The notes under the pieces were generated by a model. It was given only the letters and a program-made list of their open reading frames with translations. It did not search any database and was not told where the DNA came from. This document shows, piece by piece, positions 18,696-28,053 of a stretch of 64,000 nucleotides of DNA. Each line of letters begins with the position of its first letter. Within the stretch, counting starts at the first letter, position 1. Source of the stretch: Oxalobacter aliiformigenes (GTDB taxonomy: Bacteria; Pseudomonadota; Gammaproteobacteria; Burkholderiales; Burkholderiaceae_D); assembly GCF_027116575.1 (NCBI RefSeq), contig NZ_CP098252.1, forward strand, positions 868,001 to 932,000, in the 5' to 3' direction. A program made the position numbers and the translations under genes.

Positions 18696-19694
18696 TCAGA
18701 ACTTGTGTGTCATGCCGAACCTGAATCCGGTGACGCTGTCCTCGTCGCTTCCGTTGCCACGGGTATAAGCTGCCATGGCATCCTTTTCATATTCGGTTCT
18801 GGCGACCATTCCATAAAGTGACGTGCTGTCTGAAACGTCATAGGTATAGCCGATAGAAAAGGTTTTCAGATCCGCCGAATCGGGATTGTCGGATTCGGCA
18901 CCTTTTTTCAGGTCTTTCATGCGGACGACATTGACGGCGGCATTGACTCTCCCGTTGCCGGTGGCATATTCCATGCCCAGATGGATGTTGTCCCGGTCCG
19001 TATGGGATTCGACCATATCATTGCCGGTTATGTCGTAAGTGGCGTTGCCGGTCAGCAGTCGGGTCATTTTTTCATGGTTTCTGTCGTTCGCTTTTTCGTA
19101 ATTGACCGTAAACCGGGCGGGACCGATCGCGTATCCCGTGTTTTTCACGCCATCGTTAGCCGGTTCCGTTGTCACGGCCCGGGCATCGGCGTTGTCGCTG
19201 TCGATGAAAGCCGTTTTTGCCGGTTCAACGATCGCCTTGCGGTTTTTTCCCGTGAATACTTCTGAAGGGTGCCCGGCAGAATGGCCGGTATAAATACCGG
19301 TTCCGATTCCGTCGGTGGCCGGTTTCGTGACCGTAAGGCGCCACGGGTCGGCAAAAGTTTTGTGCGGGGATGCCGGTTTCCCGTGAGCGATGTTTTCGGA
19401 CCAGGATATGTCGGTGCGGGAAAAAGGTTTCTGCTTTTGCCAGTCGGGAGTTGCCGTATTGTTCCGGAAGCTGTTTTTTACGGCGGCAGCCCGTGTTGTT
19501 CCGGCCGGTCTTTTTTTTCTGATATGCCTTTTTTGGGGAGTCGCCGCCGCAATGCTGTCTTTGTCTGACCGGGAGGTCGCGGCATGGGGGTGCGTGCCGG
19601 CCAGTCCGGCGATAAAGGCGAACAGACCGAGCGCCATCCATTTCCGGAAAGGATGACAGGAAGGTACCGAATGACAAAACGGAAAGTTTTTCAT
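18696..19694 (-). CDS. Chimeric porin-like protein: low-complexity N-terminus with a C-terminal half porin barrel
   Basis: 332 residues. A long signal-like start (CHPFRKWMALGLFAFIAGLAG) leads into ~160 residues of Lys/Ala/Thr-rich sequence with no porin features. From about residue 185 it follows the general porins closely: GPARFTVNYEKANDR, VNAAVNVVRMKDLK, SADLKTFSIGYTYDVS, TSLYGMVARTEYE, EDSVTGFRFGMTHKF. Only about half the strands needed for a 16-strand barrel are present, yet the frame is intact and the terminal Phe kept. It may be a decaying duplicate, or a new protein with a half barrel and an N-terminal exported tail. Confidence 0.75.
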   Translation of the reverse strand: MKNFPFCHSVPSCHPFRKWMALGLFAFIAGLAGTHPHAATSRSDKDSIAAATPQKRHIRKKRPAGTTRAAAVKNSFRNNTATPDWQKQKPFSRTDISWSENIAHGKPASPHKTFADPWRLTVTKPATDGIGTGIYTGHSAGHPSEVFTGKNRKAIVEPAKTAFIDSDNADARAVTTEPANDGVKNTGYAIGPARFTVNYEKANDRNHEKMTRLLTGNATYDITGNDMVESHTDRDNIHLGMEYATGNGRVNAAVNVVRMKDLKKGAESDNPDSADLKTFSIGYTYDVSDSTSLYGMVARTEYEKDAMAAYTRGNGSDEDSVTGFRFGMTHKF

Positions 19695-19980
19695 TGCTGC
19701 AGACTCCAGTTGTCAGGTCGGGAAAGGAGGATTTTCCCGGTTTTTTACCGGGGTGACCGTTCTGTTTCCTGAAATCTATCACATAAGCCGGGAAACAGGT
19801 GGTTTTGTAACATTTTTTACGAATTTAAAGGAAGTTGGATTGATTTTTGATGAATTTGCCGGAAAACAGGCAGACGGGAGCCTGTCAGGTACCGGATGGG
19901 GGAATCGTCATGAACGGGAAAGAGCCGGTAAAGCGTCTTGTCCGGAAGGACCGGTCTGCCGGACGGTTCCTGATAGGATA

Positions 19981-20562
19981 TCAGAGGTCGAGTTGCTGGA
20001 ATTTTGCGGACAGTTTTTTGGAGAATTTTTCCCATTTTCGCAGGATTTTCCGGTTGCCAAGCAGCTTGAAGTAATTGGAGGCGGGAATCAGTTCGGTACC
20101 GCCCAGCCCATCGATAAGGATCAGTTTCGGGCCTGTCGTACCGTGTTTGACGACGATGTTGTCCGGAAGAAGGTCGCAGGGGATGATGTTGTAACGTAAC
20201 AGGTAGGTTTTCAGCTTTTCAAGCGCGTTTCGAAGTTTCTGTATATCTTCCTGTGATGAGAGATGGCGCAGGTACTGTTCAAGTGTTTCGGGAATCGAAT
20301 CATGCCGGGGATCGTCACCGGAGATGAACTCCTGTTCGAAACCGATGAAATCGTCACCGCTTATTTCGCCGTAGAATTTGGGAATGTGATCGAACGGGAT
20401 ACCGCGCCGGATCAGAAAACGGAAATATTTTATTTCACGAAGAGTTTGCTTGGCATTTTTTCTCGGGCTGATTTTGACCAGGCGTGTCTTGTCGACAGGA
20501 TTCAGGTAACAGGTTCTTTCGGCACCTCTTCCGATTACAGGCCATGCGGTATAGTCTGTCAT
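19981..20562 (-). CDS. YrbL-like kinase-fold protein, copy A
   Basis: 193 residues resembling PhoP-regulated YrbL proteins, which have a small protein-kinase-like fold. Seen: glycine-rich VIGRGAERTCYLNP, then LVKISPRK with the expected ATP-binding Lys, FDHIPKFYGEI, and a catalytic-loop-like PCDLLPDNIVV followed by LILIDGLG in place of DFG. The canonical H-R-D is reduced to C-D, so activity is uncertain. Closely related to the gene at 20850. Biochemical role unknown. Confidence 0.75.
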   Translation of the reverse strand: MTDYTAWPVIGRGAERTCYLNPVDKTRLVKISPRKNAKQTLREIKYFRFLIRRGIPFDHIPKFYGEISGDDFIGFEQEFISGDDPRHDSIPETLEQYLRHLSSQEDIQKLRNALEKLKTYLLRYNIIPCDLLPDNIVVKHGTTGPKLILIDGLGGTELIPASNYFKLLGNRKILRKWEKFSKKLSAKFQQLDL

Positions 20563-20849
20563 ATTGTGGATGAATCAGTATTGATGAATTTTTTGCCTGT
20601 TTCCCGGAATCAGGAAAGTGGATATCCCTTTTCCGAGAAAAGGCAGTGAACCGGCAGGTTTCTTATTCTAATGTCTGAAGGCCGATTCGTAAAATGCCGG
20701 TTTTCAGGGAAGAAAAACGGATGTGTCCGGAGCGGTTGCTTCCGGTGACCGGGCAGGGCCGCAGAGGTCGTGGAGATGGAAAACCTTTTTACCGTCTGTT
20801 TCTTCACGGGATGCGCCGTTGAACGTACAGGAAACCGGACATGCCGGTT

Positions 20850-21482
20850 TCATGGTCGGCTGTTGCCGAGTTGCGGATATCTTTCGTGTAACTGATTCAT
20901 GAAGCGGTTCCAGCGGCGCATGATTTTCCGGTTGCCGAAAAACCGGAAATATTTGGAAACAGGAATCCATTCCGTGTCGTAAACGCCGTCGATCAGAACC
21001 ATTTTGATTCCGGCTCCCGTATTCTGTACCACGATATTGTTGTGGTCGATACCCAGCGCCAGTATGTTGTACCGGAGCAGGTAGGATTTCAGTTCGTCGA
21101 GCGCTTCCATGAATTCCCGTATTTCCTGGGAGGAACGGGGTTTCGAGAGATACTGGTCGATGGTCGGGCTGGATACGGCTTGCAAATCGTGCCGGGGGGG
21201 GGTAAACATATCCGCTGATTTACCGGATGGAACGGTATCCCGGATCAGTTCCTGTTCGATGCCGATAAAGCCTTCTCCTTCGATCTTGCCGTAAAACCGG
21301 GGAAGGTGGTCAAAGGGAACTCCCTTGCGTTTCAGATAACCGAAATAACTGATTTCGCGAAGTGTCTGCTTGAAGCGGGATTTACGGATGATCTTGACAC
21401 AACGTGCCGGTTTTTCCGGGTTCTGGTAACAGGTACGCTCAGTACCCTGTCCAATGACACGCCAGGTGGTATAGTCGATCAT
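20850..21482 (-). CDS. YrbL-like kinase-fold protein, copy B
   Basis: 210 residues from ATG 21482 (MIDYTTWRVIGQGTERTCYQ), matching copy A's start. Contains CVKIIRKSRFKQTLREI, FDHLPRFYGKIEGEGF, ALGIDHNNIVV and MVLIDGVYDTE. An insert of about 20 residues near the middle distinguishes it from copy A. In both copies the C-terminus KYFRFFGNRKIMRRWNRF or its equivalent is strongly conserved, suggesting a functional tail. The genes are separated by 287 bases with no recognisable gene. Confidence 0.75.
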   Translation of the reverse strand: MIDYTTWRVIGQGTERTCYQNPEKPARCVKIIRKSRFKQTLREISYFGYLKRKGVPFDHLPRFYGKIEGEGFIGIEQELIRDTVPSGKSADMFTPPRHDLQAVSSPTIDQYLSKPRSSQEIREFMEALDELKSYLLRYNILALGIDHNNIVVQNTGAGIKMVLIDGVYDTEWIPVSKYFRFFGNRKIMRRWNRFMNQLHERYPQLGNSRP

Positions 21483-21821
21483 AAGTCGGGATTGATTCTG
21501 TATTGGCTGCAAACCGGGATTCAATGCTACTCATCCGAATGAAACGATCCGGCAAAATGACGCTCTGCCGAAAAACCTGGCTCCGGAATGAATCCCCTGA
21601 TTCTGGAATAATCTTGTCATGCCGAATCTTAACACCAAACAAAATGATGTTGAAGTTTTCGTTCGGGACGTGGTGGTGTCGTTTTCGGTAACGGGTACGG
21701 TAGCTCGTTTGCTGTTGTTTTCCTGCATGAAAAAAGCGTGCCATGATATGGCACGCCAGAATGAATGGACAGGCAAGACGTTGCATCGGCCGGTTTGTGA
21801 AACCGGCTGTCATGCAATCTG
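21483..21821. other. Intergenic region with the porin 4 terminator
   Basis: Apart from the terminator at 21730 nothing was recognised. Confidence 0.5.
21730..21757 (-). terminator. Terminator of porin 4
   Basis: Nine-bp stem GCGTGCCAT / ATGGCACGC, loop GAT, followed on the minus strand by six T. Confidence 0.85.
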
Positions 21822-22889
21822 TCAAAACCTGTGAGTCATGCCGAACTGGATGCCGGTGATGTGGTCGTTTGTGGCGATCGTATCCGACTCCTTGTTTTTG
21901 CGATAGAAACCGCTGACGGAGTGACTGAGTTCGGTATCTTCAAAGTCGGAGTGGGAAATCATCGCATAAAGTGTCGTGCGCTTGGACAGGTCATATTCGT
22001 AACCCAACGAGTATTTCTTGATATCCTTGGTACCGTCCCAGTCGCGTGCATGGTCGATCTCCATGTAGTTGAACGATGCATTGATGCGGCCGGCTCCGAT
22101 GGCATATTGCAAGCCGAGGATCCAGTTGTCCTGGGTCGATTCTTTCAGCGCTTTTTCGCTACCCAGTTTGTAGCCCTTGTCGTGGGTTTTCTCGTAGCCC
22201 AGCGAGACTTTCGCCGGACCGAATTTGTAGAAAGCGCCAAGATTCCAGACGGCGGAGTCATTGGAATCGGCCAGCCGGCTCCAGTTGGCCACAGCGTATA
22301 ACGGGCCATTGGCGTATTTCAGGCTGATGGCATAACCGTCGTTGTCGGCATCGGCCAATTTCAGCCGGGTTCCAGTTTCATTTCTGGAATCCTTGTCGGT
22401 GTTTTCACCCAGTGAATAGGAAGCGCCGAATCTGAAACCGGAGAAATTCGGGGAATCGTAACGGATCGTGTTGCTGATACGGGCCGAACGCAGGGAACCC
22501 AGCAGCATGCTGCCGACGCTTTCCTGATTGAACGGGTCGAGTTTACGGAAGGTTTCGGTCGGCAGTTCGTTTACACGGCCGAGACGTACGGCCCCGAACG
22601 GTCCGGCGATTCCGACATTGGCTGCCCCATCCCACTCGACGCCTGTGGGGGCTCCGTCATTTAAGGTAAATCGCTTTTCCAGCTGGAAAGTGGCCTTGTA
22701 TCCGCGGCCGAGGTCTTCACTTCCTTTAAAGCCGATACGGTTCAGGACATTTTGTCCCATAGTGATGTCGGATCCCGTTTCCTTGATGAAGCCGTTATCG
22801 ACGATACCGTAAATGGTGACATTGGATTGGGCAAATGCCGTTCCGGCAAGGGAAGCAAGCAATGCCAGCGCTAAAAGATTCCGCTTCAT
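21822..22889 (-). CDS. Outer-membrane porin 4
   Basis: 355 residues. Signal peptide MKRNLLALALLASLAGTAFA, first strand QSNVTIYGIVDNG, FKGSEDLGRGYKATFQLEKR, and terminal THRF. General diffusion porin of the same family as porins 1-3, closest by eye to porin 1 (shares RLGRVNELPTETFRKLDPFN with small changes). Start follows TTTCCTCCAG on the plus strand (ribosome site GGAGG on its own strand). Confidence 0.95.
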   Translation of the reverse strand: MKRNLLALALLASLAGTAFAQSNVTIYGIVDNGFIKETGSDITMGQNVLNRIGFKGSEDLGRGYKATFQLEKRFTLNDGAPTGVEWDGAANVGIAGPFGAVRLGRVNELPTETFRKLDPFNQESVGSMLLGSLRSARISNTIRYDSPNFSGFRFGASYSLGENTDKDSRNETGTRLKLADADNDGYAISLKYANGPLYAVANWSRLADSNDSAVWNLGAFYKFGPAKVSLGYEKTHDKGYKLGSEKALKESTQDNWILGLQYAIGAGRINASFNYMEIDHARDWDGTKDIKKYSLGYEYDLSKRTTLYAMISHSDFEDTELSHSVSGFYRKNKESDTIATNDHITGIQFGMTHRF

Positions 22890-23205
22890 TTTTCCTCCAG
22901 TGAGTCCGGGAGGATATCGTCTAGGTCAGGATGATATCATCCCGCTTTGTGGTTGCTTGAGTGTGTAAAACGTCACTGCTTTTTGCTGCCTTCCCCGTCA
23001 CACATGGTAACAGTACATGATGACAGACAGAAAAGATTGTTTGCGATGCAAAGTATATTGTCGTTTTTTGGCGAAAACAGGGGAGGATTTCCGTATGAAA
23101 TGGTACTGGACCCGCTTGTTTGCAGAGGGAACAAGGGGCATTCATCAGCGGAAAGGCTTTTTCGGGGCGGTTCGTCGGGATCAAGGAAGCATTACAGGAG
23201 AAAGT
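22890..23205. other. Intergenic region upstream of porin 4
   Basis: A plus-strand 39-codon frame at 23095-23214 (MKWYWTRLF) has a GGGGAGGA site but overlaps the end of the next gene; too weak to call. Confidence 0.4.
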
Positions 23206-23988
23206 TCAGCCTGAATGGTCCGGTTTTCCGGTTCCGTCTGTGCGGAAGGGAGACTCGGGGAGGCCTGTTTCCTCCTTTTTGATGTCGATGGTTTTGCGGG
23301 ACAGGATTGACCGGTGAATATAACGGCTGCGCGGATCCCGTGCCGGAGGCGGGGCGGGACTGTGATGGCAGCGGTGGCAGCCGCACGTTGCCCCGGTCGG
23401 GTTTTCCGCGTTTTCCTTCAGGCTGTCGTGGGGTTTGAGCGGAATGATGTTGATGAAAAACGAGACGAATACGCCGATCAGGGTATCGATCATGCGATTG
23501 ATGGCGAAACCCGAGATGCTGACATCGTTGCCGTGAGTGATCGTCACGCTCAGAAAAGCGATGCAGGTGATGTTGGTCAATGCGTTTTTGCGCATGAATT
23601 CGATAAAGAATTTGAAAGGTGCGATGGCCAGCGGATGTTTGCTGTCCGACGCGCTGGCAAGGGGAAACCCCGGTTTTTTCTTGACGATTTCCGCCAGATA
23701 CATCAACGGGATGATACAGGCCGATATCAGCAGATTGGCCCAGACCGGACGGGATTCCAGCGAAATGCCACGGATGAGAAACAGGACGCCCATACCTGTG
23801 AAACCGCCGATCAGCGTGCCTACCGTCCGGTTCAGGCCGATGCGGAAAGTGCTCCTGATTTCCGGCTGGACACAAATCACCGCCGCGATCGCCGAATAGA
23901 ACGGTGCCCCGGTACCGATATTGAAAAACAGATAAATCAGGCAGCAGATGAAAACGGAAACTGCTGCCTTGATGATGACGACTCCCAT
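23206..23988 (-). CDS. Aromatic acid exporter-like (FUSC/ArAE) membrane protein A
   Basis: 260 residues. The first ~200 form several membrane helices of the ArAE/FUSC type: KAAVSVFICCLIYLFFNIG, PFYSAIAAVICVQPEIRSTF, GLNRTVGTLIGGFTGMGVLF, and near the end RMIDTLIGVFVSFFINIIP. Such half-size proteins may work as oligomeric exporters. The sister gene at 24144 stops shortly after the last helix. This one continues for about 60 residues with Cys/His (CGCHRCHH) and Pro-rich sequence, which may be a late frameshift read-through. Confidence 0.8.
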   Translation of the reverse strand: MGVVIIKAAVSVFICCLIYLFFNIGTGAPFYSAIAAVICVQPEIRSTFRIGLNRTVGTLIGGFTGMGVLFLIRGISLESRPVWANLLISACIIPLMYLAEIVKKKPGFPLASASDSKHPLAIAPFKFFIEFMRKNALTNITCIAFLSVTITHGNDVSISGFAINRMIDTLIGVFVSFFINIIPLKPHDSLKENAENPTGATCGCHRCHHSPAPPPARDPRSRYIHRSILSRKTIDIKKEETGLPESPFRTDGTGKPDHSG

Positions 23989-24143
23989 AATGCCTTGTTT
24001 CTGGTGCAGTTTTCATTATATTAGCCAAAAGTTTTTTCAATTCTCTTGACCTGTGTTTTTGTTTTGAAAAATTTCGGCACTGCTTGCGATGACTTCGGAA
24101 AAAAACAGGGCGATCGGAAGTTTCCGGCCGGATGAGGCATATG

Positions 24144-24749
24144 TCAATCGACATGGATGTCTTCTTCGCGGGAATTCAATTTTTCCTGATGGCCGATGGG
24201 AATGATGTTGATGAAAAACGAGACGAATACGCCGATCAGGGTGTCGACGATACGGTTGAAGGCGAAGTTCGAGATGCTGGGATCGGTACCGTGTGTGATG
24301 GTGACACTCAGGAATGCGACACAGGTGATGTTGGTCAGAGCGCTTTTCCGCATGAAGTCGGCCAGGAGGATCAGGGGGGCGATCGAAAAGAGTTTTCTCA
24401 GGTCGTTTTTTTTCTTCAGGACAGCGGAGAGCGGATTTTTCTTGACGGCTTCCGCGATATACATCAGCGGCAGAATACAGAACGATATCAGCAGATATTG
24501 CAGCATCGGGAATCGGAAAATGCTGAATTCGCGGATGATGAACAGGACGGCCATACCGGTCAGACCACCGATCAACGTGCCGATTGTCCGGTTCATGCCG
24601 ACGCGGAACGTGCTTTTGATTTCCGGTTGCAGACAAATGATCGTGGCGATACCGGAATAGAACGGAATCCCGGTTCCGATATCGAAGAATTCGTAAATCA
24701 GGCAACAGATGAAGACTGAGAGTGCTGCCTTGACAATCAGTTTTCCCAT
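24144..24749 (-). CDS. Aromatic acid exporter-like (FUSC/ArAE) membrane protein B
   Basis: 201 residues from ATG 24749 (MGKLIVKAALSVFICCLIY). Same helix order as the neighbour at 23206 and long shared stretches (ALTNITC-AFLSVTITHG, DTLIGVFVSFFINIIP), so the two are a tandem duplication. Ends soon after the last helix with a charged tail (NSREEDIHVD), the normal form. Inner-membrane protein; substrate unknown. Confidence 0.8.
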   Translation of the reverse strand: MGKLIVKAALSVFICCLIYEFFDIGTGIPFYSGIATIICLQPEIKSTFRVGMNRTIGTLIGGLTGMAVLFIIREFSIFRFPMLQYLLISFCILPLMYIAEAVKKNPLSAVLKKKNDLRKLFSIAPLILLADFMRKSALTNITCVAFLSVTITHGTDPSISNFAFNRIVDTLIGVFVSFFINIIPIGHQEKLNSREEDIHVD

Positions 24750-24948
24750 AAACCGAAAATTTCCGACTGTTGTTTTCAATCTACCGGGGTGCAAGTTTAG
24801 CAGGTAACGGGAATGAAATTCAGAGAAGAATCAGTTCGGATTTCTCGAAGTGTCGCATGCCGTTTTTGCCGGCGGTATGCCGGCAGGCCCGTGGCGTACC
24901 GGTACCGAATGTTCCCCCGATTGTTTTCCGTGCGTGAATGGAGTAGCG

Positions 24949-25230
24949 ATGAATGGATATACCCTGTCGGGCATGGATAAAAACCGCAGGATGGCCGGTT
25001 TGCATACTGATATGCAAGACGGTTATTGTTTCGCATGCCTCTGGTACGCGATGGATAGAGGATGGGGGCGGAACATGTTCCGTTTTTTGGGGTGGTTTTT
25101 CCGGATTTCTGTCATGCCGGTCGGGTATATGGTTCAAGTCGCTGTAAAGGGAATGGGCTTTCGGCATGCCGGACAAGCGGTTTCCGGAACCGGGGACAGG
25201 ATTGCGGCAGGCAAGGGAACCGGCGGATGA
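24949..25230 (+). CDS. Possible small membrane-associated protein
   Basis: 93 residues from ATG 24949 after GGAGTAGCG. The middle holds a hydrophobic, Trp/Phe-rich segment (MFRFLGWFFRISVMPVGYMV) flanked by Arg/Lys. It lies in an otherwise empty 600-base gap. No family recognised; coding status rests on the ribosome site and the segment only. Confidence 0.35.
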   Translation: MNGYTLSGMDKNRRMAGLHTDMQDGYCFACLWYAMDRGWGRNMFRFLGWFFRISVMPVGYMVQVAVKGMGFRHAGQAVSGTGDRIAAGKGTGG

Positions 25231-25351
25231 ACGATTGTCGTGATGGCGAGAATATCCGGGATGACCGGACGGTTCGGACAGGATTGTCGAAAGCCGGAAA
25301 ATGTCGTCCGGCAGGGGTGTATGACGGACGGGAATCCGGACAGGATACCGG

Positions 25352-26209
25352 TCAGCGTGCCGTTTTTCTGGAAAGTTCGGTGAAAATGACGGCGGCAAAG
25401 ATCAGGATCGCTCCCGTGTAACCTTTGAATCCCAGGATTTCATGGAGGAACAGCCAGGAAAGCAGGGCGGAGAATACCGGTTCCAGCGAGAAGATCAGGC
25501 CGATTTTCTCCGGTGTGGTATAGCGCTGGGCGATGGGCTGGACAACGAAGCCGTATGCACTGCAAATCAGTCCCAGACCGAGGATGGCGCCCCATTGCGT
25601 GGGGGTGGCGGGCAGGGAAGGCGTTTCTGAAAGGAACATGAATACCGCCCCTGTCAAGGAAGCGACGCCAAGCTGGATGATGCTGATCAGTAATGTGTCG
25701 TTTCCCTTGGCCAGTCTGGCGAAAACGATGATATAGACGGCATAGAAAAATGCGCCTGTCAGGCAGTACGCCGCACCGGTGTCGAAAACGATTCCGTCTT
25801 TCGCTGTCAGCAGAAACAGGCCGGCAACCGACAGGAGAATGCTGATGACAATCGTTTTCGACGGCAGGGTTCTTTTGAGCAGGCACTCCAGAACGGGCAC
25901 CATGACAACCGTTGTGCTGGTCAGAAAACCGGCTGTTGAGGCCGTGGTGTGATTGACGCCATTGACCATACCGTAAAAGATCAGGAAAAGGATGATTCCC
26001 GTGAATACTCCTTTCGCCAGTGTGGCGGCGGACAACTGGCGGTACCGGGGCAGAAAGATCAGCGACATGGCGAAAAACGCGATGCCGAATCGCAGGGCGA
26101 TCAGATTGTACGGGCCGATGCCGTCCAGCCCGATTTTCATCAGAAGATAGGACGAGCCCCAGGCCAGGGAAACACTGGCCATCAACAGTTCGGCTCGTCG
26201 GCTGTTCAT
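25352..26209 (-). CDS. EamA/DMT-family transporter
   Basis: 285 residues with about ten predicted helices in two EamA repeats (first from LLMASVSLAWGSSYLLMKIG, second from YCLTGAFFYAVYIIVFARL to GFKGYTGAILIFAAVIFTEL). Metabolite or drug exporter of the inner membrane; substrate not predictable. Start placed at ATG 26209 (MNSRRAELLMAS); the longer upstream frame is Arg/Pro-rich junk that overlaps ybeY. Confidence 0.9.
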   Translation of the reverse strand: MNSRRAELLMASVSLAWGSSYLLMKIGLDGIGPYNLIALRFGIAFFAMSLIFLPRYRQLSAATLAKGVFTGIILFLIFYGMVNGVNHTTASTAGFLTSTTVVMVPVLECLLKRTLPSKTIVISILLSVAGLFLLTAKDGIVFDTGAAYCLTGAFFYAVYIIVFARLAKGNDTLLISIIQLGVASLTGAVFMFLSETPSLPATPTQWGAILGLGLICSAYGFVVQPIAQRYTTPEKIGLIFSLEPVFSALLSWLFLHEILGFKGYTGAILIFAAVIFTELSRKTAR

Positions 26210-26241
26210 ATACCGTTGTTCTGTCGACAAAGACGAAAGTC

Positions 26242-26757
26242 TCAGCGGTACGGGTCGGGATATCCCAGTTTTGCCAGTATCCGGGTTTCCAGCGTTTCCA
26301 TTTCCTCGGCTTCGGTATCGTCGAGATGGTCGTATCCCTGGGCGTGCAGGGTGCCGTGAACGACAAGGTGGGCGGCGTGTTCTTCCAGTGTCTTGGACTG
26401 TTCTTCCGCTTCCCGGATCAGTACATCGGTGCACAGGACGATATCGGCCCGTGCCGTTTCCGTACCGTTTTCCGCTTCAGCCGGCATTTGGGCGGAGGGG
26501 GCCGGTTCGGCATCGGAGAGATCGAATTCGTCCATGTCGTCATAGGGAAAGGTCAACACGTTGGTTGCGTAATCCTTGCCACGATAATCCCGGTTCAGAG
26601 CCAGGCCTTCTTCGGCATCGACGAAGCGCAACGTGATTTCAGCAGGCATTTGCAGGGCAGCGCCGATCCAGCGGCGCAGTTTCTGGCGTGTCAGGATTTC
26701 TTTTAGTCTGGGGTCGGGATACTGGACGGACAGGGAAAGGCGGTGACGGGTACTCAT
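26242..26757 (-). CDS. ybeY: Endoribonuclease YbeY (rRNA maturation factor)
   Basis: 171 residues with the zinc motif H-x3-H-x5-H as HLVVHGTLHAQGYDH and the preceding DYATNVLTFPYDD. Single-strand endoribonuclease acting in 16S rRNA 3' end maturation and ribosome quality control. Contains a slightly longer acidic insert (SDAEPAPSAQMPAEAENG) than usual. Overlaps the ybeZ stop by 4 bases; the miaB-ybeZ-ybeY order is the conserved one. Confidence 0.95.
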   Translation of the reverse strand: MSTRHRLSLSVQYPDPRLKEILTRQKLRRWIGAALQMPAEITLRFVDAEEGLALNRDYRGKDYATNVLTFPYDDMDEFDLSDAEPAPSAQMPAEAENGTETARADIVLCTDVLIREAEEQSKTLEEHAAHLVVHGTLHAQGYDHLDDTEAEEMETLETRILAKLGYPDPYR

Positions 26758-27980
26758 TTCGATTCTGTTTTGCTCGTGTTTTTCTTTTTGCCGGAAACGG
26801 TTTCCGTTTCCTTGCCTTTTGTTTTCGCCGCTGTTTTCGCTCCGGTTTCTTTTGCGGTTTTTGCCGTGGCGGTTTGCTTGCCGGCTTCTTCGGCACGGGT
26901 CGCTTCGATGATGGCTTCTTCTGCTTCTTTCATCCGGTCGGCATGTTTGCGCTTGTCGGCAATTTCATAGGCGTCGACGATACGCGCGACAAGAGGATGC
27001 CGGACGACGTCGGCGCTGGAAAATTGCGAAAAGGCGATGCCACGCACATCTTTCAGAACGTTCAGGGCATCGATCAGACCGCTTTTCTGGTTGCGCTGGA
27101 GATCGATCTGGGTGACGTCGCCGGTGACGACGGCCCGGCTGCCGAATCCGATACGGGTGAGAAACATTTTCATCTGTTCCGGCGTCGTGTTCTGGGCCTC
27201 GTCCAGAATGATGAAGGCGTGGTTCAGCGTTCGGCCGCGCATGTAGGCCAGCGGGGCGATTTCGATGGTCTGTTTCTCGAAACATTTCTGGGTGCGTTCG
27301 AAACCGAGCAAATCGTAGAGCGCATCGTACAGCGGGCGAAGATACGGATCGACTTTCTGGGTCAAATCGCCGGGCAGAAAGCCGAGGCGTTCGCCGGCCT
27401 CGACGGCCGGACGGGTCAGGATAATGCGCTGTACGGCATCGCGTTCCATGGCATCGACCGCACAGGCCACGGCAAGATAGGTCTTGCCGGTACCGGCCGG
27501 TCCGATACCGAAGGTGATGTCGTGTTCCAGTATGGCTTTCAGGTAATCGACCTGCCGGGGAGTGCGCCCGCGCAGATCGGAACGTCGCGTTTTCAAGACC
27601 GGGTTGGTCATTTCGGCTTCGACCAGTGCGGCAGCCGGCATGCCGGCGGCGAGATTGTCGTTGATGGCGCGCTGTTCGACCAGTGCCAGCTGGATGTCAT
27701 TGACCATGACGGGTTTATCGGCCACGGCATAAAAATCCTCGATGATCTGGAGACCGGCTGCCGCGTTTTTGCCGCTGATGATGAAATTGCCGCCGCGGCG
27801 GGCGATTTCGATATCCAGCGCCGCCTGAATCTGGCGCAGGTTTTCATCCAGCGGGCCACACAGATTGGCCAGCCTGTCGTTGTCGACGGGTTCCGGTGTG
27901 TAATACAGGATATTCGGATTGTCCTTGTTTTTGCTTTTCACAATCGCTCCGTTCGGTTGATCTGGGGAGAATGTTTCCAT
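26754..27980 (-). CDS. ybeZ: PhoH-like ATPase YbeZ
   Basis: 408 residues. P-loop GPAGTGKTYLAVACA and Walker B FIILDEAQNTTPEQMK identify the PhoH family; it works with YbeY in RNA metabolism. N-terminal region resembles a KH-like domain. The C-terminus is an unusual Lys/Ala/Thr-rich tail of about 50 residues (AKTAKETGAKTAAKTKGKE), probably disordered. Start ATG 27980. Confidence 0.93.
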   Translation of the reverse strand: METFSPDQPNGAIVKSKNKDNPNILYYTPEPVDNDRLANLCGPLDENLRQIQAALDIEIARRGGNFIISGKNAAAGLQIIEDFYAVADKPVMVNDIQLALVEQRAINDNLAAGMPAAALVEAEMTNPVLKTRRSDLRGRTPRQVDYLKAILEHDITFGIGPAGTGKTYLAVACAVDAMERDAVQRIILTRPAVEAGERLGFLPGDLTQKVDPYLRPLYDALYDLLGFERTQKCFEKQTIEIAPLAYMRGRTLNHAFIILDEAQNTTPEQMKMFLTRIGFGSRAVVTGDVTQIDLQRNQKSGLIDALNVLKDVRGIAFSQFSSADVVRHPLVARIVDAYEIADKRKHADRMKEAEEAIIEATRAEEAGKQTATAKTAKETGAKTAAKTKGKETETVSGKKKNTSKTESK

Positions 27981-28053
27981 TTTAGGCTCATGACGGCATT
28001 CTGTTTTGTTTTTTCACGATGGCCGGTCCGTTTTTCGCACGGATACGGCCGGA

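Noticed and set aside
22980..23035. Possible Pho box upstream of porin 4
   Set aside because: The minus strand contains CTGTCAT but the second half site is at the wrong spacing and mismatched.
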